A stretch of DNA of 10,126 bases from NCBI GenBank assembly GCA_902826385.1, contig CADEEU010000107.1:1-10126 (forward strand), in the 5' to 3' direction. This document shows, in pieces, positions 5,109 through 10,126 of the stretch. This stretch comes from an uncultured Acidobacteriota bacterium. Lineage in GTDB: Bacteria > Acidobacteriota > Blastocatellia > Pyrinomonadales > Pyrinomonadaceae. The position numbers and the translations under genes are program-made. Within the stretch, counting starts at the first letter, position 1; each line of letters starts with the position of its first letter. The notes beneath the pieces were generated by a model. It was not told the origin of the DNA. It saw only the letters and a list, made by a program, of their open reading frames with translations, and made no database searches.

Positions 5109-8108
5109 ATGAAACGCTTTGCTGCGGCGATGTTGTTGTTGGCTTTGTGGATGCCTTTGTTTTCGCAGAGGCTTGCGGAGACCGGTGGCGGTAAATCTTC
5201 ATCGGTCCGCCCGGAACGAAAAACGGGTCAAACCGATGGTGAAACCGCTCGTACGCAGCCGATTGATACGGCTTATACGGAATCGATCATCAAGAACACG
5301 ACGGACAAGATGTTCCTGACGGAGATCGTGGACCACCTGCCCGCCTCGGCCAAGGTGCCTACGCCTGAGAAAATTCTCGGTTACCCGATCGGGACGCCGA
5401 ACAAGCTGACCTACACAAAAGATCAATATCGCTACTACCGCGAGCTTGAGAAAACGTCGGCAAGGGTTAAGACATTTATCGCACCCGAGAAAAGCGAAGG
5501 CGGGAAAGAGCAATTGCTGATCGCCGTTTCGGATGAGGCGAATATAGCAAAGCTGGCGCGGTACAAGGAGATCACGTCGAAGCTGGCCGATCCGCGGACG
5601 ATAAACGACGAACTTGCAAAGCAGTTGGTCGCTGAAGGCAAGGCGATCTATTGGGCATCAGGTTCGATACACTCGAACGAAACGGGTTCGCCGGAAATGC
5701 TGATGGAGATGGCCTATCGTCTCGCTGTGGAGGAAACGCCGTTCATCCAGGCCATCAGGAAAAACGTCATCGTGCTGATCACGCCGACGCTCGAGGTGGA
5801 CGGGCGTGACGTTATGGTCGATCTTTACAATTACCGCAAGGCGAACGAAGGCAAACGCTCGCCGGGACTGATCTATTGGGGCAAGTACGTTGCGCACGAC
5901 AACAACCGCGATTCTATGGGAATGGCCCTCGCACTCACGCGGAACCAGATGTCAACGTTTCTCGAATACAAACCGACCGTTTTGCATGATCTGCATGAGT
6001 CGGTGCCGTTTCTTTATACGTCGACCGGCACCGGCCCGTACAACGCCTGGCTCGATCCGATCGTCGTCAACGAATGGCAGGACCTTGCGTACCACGAAGT
6101 CAACGAGATGACCAAGCGCGGTGTTCCCGGTGTGTGGACGCACGGGTTCTATGACGGCTGGGCTCCGAACTATATGTTCTATGTCGCGAACGGGCATAAC
6201 TCGATCGGGCGGTTCTATGAGACGTACGGCAACGGCGGTGCCGATACGATGGACCGCGTCGTCGGTCAGCAATCCAACCGCGACTGGTTCCGCCCAAACC
6301 CGCCATTGCCGCGGGTGAAATGGTCGATCAGGAACAACGTAAATCTGCAGCAATCGGCATTGCTGATTGCGATGAACTACGTCGCGAACAATAAAGACCA
6401 TTTCTTGAATAATTTCTACCTGAAGAGCAAGCGTTCGGTCGCAAAAGCAAAGACGGAAGGTCCCGCGGCGTACGTTTTGCCCTCGGACGAAACGCGTCCG
6501 GTCGAGGCCGCCGATCTCGTGAATTTATTAAAGATGCAGGGCTGCGAAGTGCACAAACTTAATGGTGCGGTTGAAACGAAAGAAGGGAAGTTTGGGGCCG
6601 GAAGCTATGTCGTGCGGATGGACCAGCCTTATTCGCGAATGGCCGATATGCTGCTCGACACACAGTATTACAATGTCAACGACCCGCGACCGTACGACGA
6701 CACAGGCTGGACGCTCGGGCCGCTGCGAAACGTAAAGACCGTGCGGGTTAAGGACGAAAAGATCCTCGATGCCGGGATGACAATGATTGACGGGCCGGCG
6801 AAGGTGACGGGCAAAATCGAGGGAGATGGCAAGGCGGGATTCGTCGTCAATCACACGGGTGAAAGCGCGGTGACGCAGCTCCGTTACCGTTTAAAGGATG
6901 TTAAGATTTCGGCCGCCGAGGCCGCGTTCAAGATCGGCGAGAAAAGCTTCAATGCCGGGTCATACATAATCAAGGCCGAAGGAAACCCCGGCGATTTAGG
7001 CGCAAAACTGACGAAAGAAGTGACGGATCTCGGCCTGACCGCAACCGCATTGGACAAGCTTCCTGAGGTTGCACAGCATTCGGTAAGTACGCCGCGCATT
7101 GCCCTGGTACATACATGGATCAACACTCAAAACGAAGGCTGGTACCGCATCGAGCTCGACCGACTCGGCATTCCGTATGAATACATTTCAGACCAGGAAG
7201 TCGGGCGGATGACCAACCTGCGGGACAAGTACGATGTGATGATCTGGGGACCTGTCGGCGGCAGCGCACAGACGATCGTCCGTGGGATTCCAAAGTTCAG
7301 CGATTCCGAGGCTCCGATTCCGTGGAAGACCTCCGATCTTACGCCGAACATGGGACTGACTCCGGACCAGACAGACGACATTCGCGGCGGAATGGGCATT
7401 CAGGGCGTTGCAAACCTGCAGCGTTTTATCGAAGGCGGCGGTTTGTTTGTGACCGTAGGTGGAAATGCTTCGCTGCCGATAGATTTTGGCATGGTTTCGG
7501 GAGTTTCGATTCAAGAGCCGAGGACACTGAATGTGCGCGGGTCGGTCATTAATGCGAGCTTTGCCGACCGACGCAGCCCGATCGCATATGGATATGACGA
7601 AAAGCTGGCCGTGTATTTCAGCCAGTCACCGCTGCTACAGGTTGCGGCTCTCAGCCAGGGCGGTGGCGGAGGCGGAGCAGGCCCGGGCGGTGCACAGTCG
7701 ACCGGACGCCCGACTGGACGCGGTACCGAGAACGATCCGGACATTGTTCAGGGACGCAAACCTTCCGACACGGCGGCAGCCGCACCGACTCCCGATCCGT
7801 CGCAAATTCCGCCGCTGGCCGCACGGCCGCGCGTCGTTTTAAGATTCGCAACGAACGAAAAAGAATTACTGGTCAGCGGAATGCTCGCCGGCGGCTCCGA
7901 ACTTGCCGGCAAAGCCGCCATTGTCGACGTCCCGGTGGGCAAAGGCCACGTCGTAATGTTCGCCAACAACCCAATGTGGCGTCACCAGACACATGGCAGC
8001 TTTTCGCTGCTGTTCAATGCGATCCTGCACTACGACAACTTAGGCGTTGGACGCGTCGAAACACCGCGTGGACAGACTCCGGCGGCTGACGAAGAACAAT
8101 GGGACTAG
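5109..8108 (+). CDS. Secreted M14-family zinc carboxypeptidase with long C-terminal extension
   Basis: A 999-residue exported metallopeptidase. Residues 1-20 form a signal peptide: a basic start, then AAAMLLLALWMPLF. The peptidase domain spans roughly 80-440. Zinc ligands are His188 and Glu191 in GSIHSNETGS and His296 in LHDLHES. Asn266-Arg267 match the substrate-carboxylate pair of carboxypeptidase A. Glu371 in FYETYG fits the catalytic glutamate. The spacings (H-R 79, H-E 75) are very close to carboxypeptidase A, so the active site looks intact. After a middle region (about 440-660) comes a segment starting near 663 (RIALVHTWINT) that looks like a class I glutamine-amidotransferase-type fold without an obvious catalytic triad. 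A Gly/Pro-rich low-complexity linker (about 848-905) interrupts it before a conserved end (WRHQTHGSFSLLFNAILHY). It probably acts in the periplasm or outside the cell on peptides. It lies upstream of a TonB-dependent receptor in the same orientation. The exact specificity is unknown. Confidence 0.88.
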   Translation: MKRFAAAMLLLALWMPLFSQRLAETGGGKSSSVRPERKTGQTDGETARTQPIDTAYTESIIKNTTDKMFLTEIVDHLPASAKVPTPEKILGYPIGTPNKLTYTKDQYRYYRELEKTSARVKTFIAPEKSEGGKEQLLIAVSDEANIAKLARYKEITSKLADPRTINDELAKQLVAEGKAIYWASGSIHSNETGSPEMLMEMAYRLAVEETPFIQAIRKNVIVLITPTLEVDGRDVMVDLYNYRKANEGKRSPGLIYWGKYVAHDNNRDSMGMALALTRNQMSTFLEYKPTVLHDLHESVPFLYTSTGTGPYNAWLDPIVVNEWQDLAYHEVNEMTKRGVPGVWTHGFYDGWAPNYMFYVANGHNSIGRFYETYGNGGADTMDRVVGQQSNRDWFRPNPPLPRVKWSIRNNVNLQQSALLIAMNYVANNKDHFLNNFYLKSKRSVAKAKTEGPAAYVLPSDETRPVEAADLVNLLKMQGCEVHKLNGAVETKEGKFGAGSYVVRMDQPYSRMADMLLDTQYYNVNDPRPYDDTGWTLGPLRNVKTVRVKDEKILDAGMTMIDGPAKVTGKIEGDGKAGFVVNHTGESAVTQLRYRLKDVKISAAEAAFKIGEKSFNAGSYIIKAEGNPGDLGAKLTKEVTDLGLTATALDKLPEVAQHSVSTPRIALVHTWINTQNEGWYRIELDRLGIPYEYISDQEVGRMTNLRDKYDVMIWGPVGGSAQTIVRGIPKFSDSEAPIPWKTSDLTPNMGLTPDQTDDIRGGMGIQGVANLQRFIEGGGLFVTVGGNASLPIDFGMVSGVSIQEPRTLNVRGSVINASFADRRSPIAYGYDEKLAVYFSQSPLLQVAALSQGGGGGGAGPGGAQSTGRPTGRGTENDPDIVQGRKPSDTAAAAPTPDPSQIPPLAARPRVVLRFATNEKELLVSGMLAGGSELAGKAAIVDVPVGKGHVVMFANNPMWRHQTHGSFSLLFNAILHYDNLGVGRVETPRGQTPAADEEQWD

Positions 8109-8320
8109 CGAAGCTTTAGGAAATCGTAGCGAAATCCAATTTGTCATATTTTTATTGGCGATGTTCAACTAACGTCGCAAACTGTTCGCACCTGTAAGTG
8201 GTTGTGGCAGTTTTTGTTGCATTTATTCGTAGCACCAAAATATCCGTTGGAAGCATTCTTGCCTGCATATTGATCATCATCGTATTGCTCGTAGATTAAA
8301 GATAAAAGAAGGAGGCTGTC
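8109..8320 (+). promoter_or_regulatory. Leader and promoter region of the TonB-dependent receptor gene
   Basis: A 212-base AT-rich gap. A possible promoter is TTGATC (8270-8275) with TAGATT (8292-8297), spacing 16; it is mediocre. A strong Shine-Dalgarno GGAGG (8311-8315) precedes the ATG at 8321 by five bases. No convincing terminator for the peptidase gene is seen; CCAAT/ATTGG arms around 8136-8158 are too weak. The two genes may be partly co-transcribed. Confidence 0.35.
8198..8299 (+). CDS. Speculative 33-residue hydrophobic membrane peptide
   Basis: A GTG-started frame in the gap before the TonB-receptor gene encodes a peptide with Arg11 and Lys14 followed by an uninterrupted hydrophobic stretch (GSILACILIIIVLLV) and a final Asp, the layout of a single-pass membrane peptide. 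It has no ribosome binding site, the preceding codon is a stop, and no ATG is available. AT-rich DNA readily yields such hydrophobic frames by chance. Listed only because the hydrophobic pattern is strong. Confidence 0.12.
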   Translation: MVVAVFVAFIRSTKISVGSILACILIIIVLLVD

Positions 8321-10126
8321 ATGTCAGTTAAACGTTTCGGAAGTTTGCTTCTGTTGTCATTTCTCACCCTAACCACAGCAAATTCCTTGTTCGCCCAGGA
8401 AGGTACGGCGACTCTTAGGGGACGAATTACCGACCCCAATGGAGCGATCGTGCCCGCGGCGACGGTTTCGATCGCAAATCAGGAAACGGGTCTCAATCGG
8501 CGGACGGCCCCCACGAATGAAGCAGGTGATTACGTTTTCGCTTCGCTGACGCCGGGGCTTTATCGCATAACGATAGAGATGTCCGGCTTTAAAAAAGCAA
8601 TAAAAGAAGATGTCCGACTTAGCGTTGGCGAAACACAGGAGTTTAACTTCGCGCTCGAAGTCGGTGGTTCGCAGGAGACGGTTACAGTTACCTCCGAAGA
8701 GCCGTTGGTGGAAACCTCCTCAAATAAGATCGGCGGCAACATAAGTCAGGAGGAACTGATCGAGTTGCCGTCTATTAATCGAAACTTTATCGGGTTTGTC
8801 GGTTTGGTACCGGGTATAGTTCCGAACATCAGCACGGAATCCTTCGGCTCCGATGCAGTCAGTGTCAACGGCCAGGACCCGCGGTTCAACAATTACCTCT
8901 TGGACAGCGCTAACAATAACGATGACGTTATAGGACAGCGTGCCGGCTCTCAGGCACGCGTCGCTTTAGAAGCTGTTCAGGAATTTCAGGTTCAGACCAA
9001 CCAGTTCGCCGCCGAATTCGGCAGGACATCGGGCGGGCTCATCAACGCGGTAACCAAATCGGGAACGAACGCGTTTCACGGCAGCGGATTTGGTTTCTTT
9101 CAAAATGGAAAATGGAATTCCAAAGACCGTTTTGCGGTTTTGGATAACAGGCCGAATCCGGACACGAGCTATGCTCAGTTCGGCGGAACCATTGGCGGCC
9201 CGATCGTCAAAAACTTTGCTCATTTCTTCTTCAGTTATGAGCGGACAAATATAGATGATGGACGCGTTATATCTATCCCGCAGCGTCCGTCTTTAAATGC
9301 ATCGACAACCACGGCAATTCGTGCCAACAACTATCTTGTCAGAGGTGATTTTCAGCCGACACGAGATCATCAGGCATCTGTCAGATATCTTCGAGAGGAA
9401 TCGCCCCAGAAAAACCAGATAATTCCGGTCGGAACGCGGCCGGTGTCATTGGCGGCCGCACGCGAAGAAGCCGACGTCGACCAGACGGTTGTCGGCAGTT
9501 GGACGTATACCTTGCGTTCTAACCTCCTAAATGACGCCCGGCTTTCGTGGACGCAGGAAGACGTGATATTTGCTAGTCCAGGATTCACCGGCGGAACTCC
9601 GCAGGCTGATCTGCCGCCTACGCTTCAGTTCAGGGATTTTGTCGACCAGCAAAGTAACGTAGCTCAGGGGCGTATAAACGATTCGTATCGAGTTGCGGAT
9701 ACACTGACCTGGATCACAGGGGCCCACACGCTTAAGTTCGGGATCGACTATAATTACGTCACTGCGGACAATAATACTGAGGACAATCTCAACGGGACTT
9801 TTGTCTCGAACCAAAACTTGCCGTTTGATCCGAACAACAATTTTACCTATCCGGAGTTGCTGACGATTCGCGTGGGCGGACCTTCGAAACTATTTCTCAT
9901 TAACCACAACACCAGCGTATTCGCGCAGGACAGTTGGAAAGTAAGTTCCAGACTTACACTTAACCTGGGGCTTCGTTACGATGACGAAACTATTTCGGAA
10001 GACAACAATAACTTTTCGCCGAGATTAGGTTTTGCGTATGACATCTTTGGCAATGCGAAAACCGTACTGCGGGGCGGATTCGGCACTTTTTATCAAAACA
10101 CGCCGTTCGAGTTGATCACAGCGATT
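8321..10126 (+). CDS. TonB-dependent receptor with carboxypeptidase-regulatory-like N-domain (Oar-like), partial
   Basis: An open frame of 602 codons that runs uninterrupted to the window edge, so the C-terminus is missing; relatives are commonly around 1000 residues or more. Residues 1-25 form a signal peptide (KRFGSLLLLSFLTLTTANSLFA). Residues about 30-112 are a carboxypeptidase-regulatory-like beta domain: GRITDPNGAIVPAATVSI, GDYVFASLTPGLYRI. Residues about 115-235 form the plug: VTVTSEEPLVETSS, ELPSINRNF, VNGQDPRFNNYLLD, EAVQEFQVQTNQFAAEFG. From SGGLINAVTKSGTN (about 237) onward the beta-barrel begins, with repeated aromatic-rich strands such as FGGTIGGPI and LTLNLGLRYDD. It would sit in the outer membrane and take up a large substrate by TonB energy. 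The ligand is unknown. The strong GGAGG fixes the start. The upstream secreted peptidase suggests, without proving, peptide or polymer uptake. Confidence 0.9.
   Translation, partial: MSVKRFGSLLLLSFLTLTTANSLFAQEGTATLRGRITDPNGAIVPAATVSIANQETGLNRRTAPTNEAGDYVFASLTPGLYRITIEMSGFKKAIKEDVRLSVGETQEFNFALEVGGSQETVTVTSEEPLVETSSNKIGGNISQEELIELPSINRNFIGFVGLVPGIVPNISTESFGSDAVSVNGQDPRFNNYLLDSANNNDDVIGQRAGSQARVALEAVQEFQVQTNQFAAEFGRTSGGLINAVTKSGTNAFHGSGFGFFQNGKWNSKDRFAVLDNRPNPDTSYAQFGGTIGGPIVKNFAHFFFSYERTNIDDGRVISIPQRPSLNASTTTAIRANNYLVRGDFQPTRDHQASVRYLREESPQKNQIIPVGTRPVSLAAAREEADVDQTVVGSWTYTLRSNLLNDARLSWTQEDVIFASPGFTGGTPQADLPPTLQFRDFVDQQSNVAQGRINDSYRVADTLTWITGAHTLKFGIDYNYVTADNNTEDNLNGTFVSNQNLPFDPNNNFTYPELLTIRVGGPSKLFLINHNTSVFAQDSWKVSSRLTLNLGLRYDDETISEDNNNFSPRLGFAYDIFGNAKTVLRGGFGTFYQNTPFELITAI

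Noticed and set aside
5952..6401. 149-codon reverse-strand open frame
   Set aside because: Antisense to the catalytic domain of the M14 peptidase, no motif, no ribosome binding site.
7660..7692. Gly-rich repeat tract as a possible frameshift or assembly error
   Set aside because: The reading frame continues cleanly on both sides and the downstream conserved segment is in the same frame, so it is best read as a flexible linker.

Overview
The window most resembles a chromosomal segment of an Acidobacteriota bacterium, possibly class Blastocatellia. Three things point that way: a large secreted M14 metallopeptidase with a long C-terminal extension, an Oar-type TonB-dependent receptor that begins with a carboxypeptidase-regulatory-like domain, and the general character of the citrate synthase. 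The assignment rests on recognising protein styles, not on a marker gene. No rRNA, tRNA, CRISPR array, insertion sequence or phage gene is visible.

Left part (1-2730): a reverse-strand toxin-antitoxin pair (small antitoxin followed by a PIN-domain RNase toxin, ORFs overlapping by 32 bases) is divergent from a complete citrate synthase gene. The 137-base divergent region holds a good extended -10 for the toxin-antitoxin pair. That -10 sits inside an imperfect inverted repeat which could be its autoregulatory operator. Citrate synthase ends in a clear hairpin terminator. Directly behind it lies a second, unrelated toxin-antitoxin-like pair (DUF433 plus a DUF5615 PIN-like protein, coupled by an ATGA overlap). 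Its best promoter is so close to the ATG that the mRNA would be leaderless. A core TCA-cycle gene is thus bracketed by two toxin-antitoxin modules.

Middle part (2731-4969): an SDR-family oxidoreductase on the reverse strand runs convergently into the second module with only 4 bases between stop codons. It is divergent from a 12-helix MFS transporter. The SDR keeps the cofactor-binding motif and the active-site lysine, but both the catalytic serine and tyrosine appear to be replaced (Gly140, Asp153).

Right part (4970-10126): a 999-residue exported zinc carboxypeptidase (M14) with an intact catalytic set is followed, 212 bases later, by the first 602 codons of a TonB-dependent receptor that runs off the window. 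Together they suggest extracytoplasmic peptide breakdown with outer-membrane uptake, although the link is by adjacency only. The gap between them can encode a very hydrophobic 33-residue peptide, which is speculative.

Nothing here proves a wholly new system. The points most worth a second look are the active-site-altered SDR, the leaderless DUF433/DUF5615 module, the candidate operators built on TGTTAC/GTAACA, and the large uncharacterised C-terminal half of the M14 protein.
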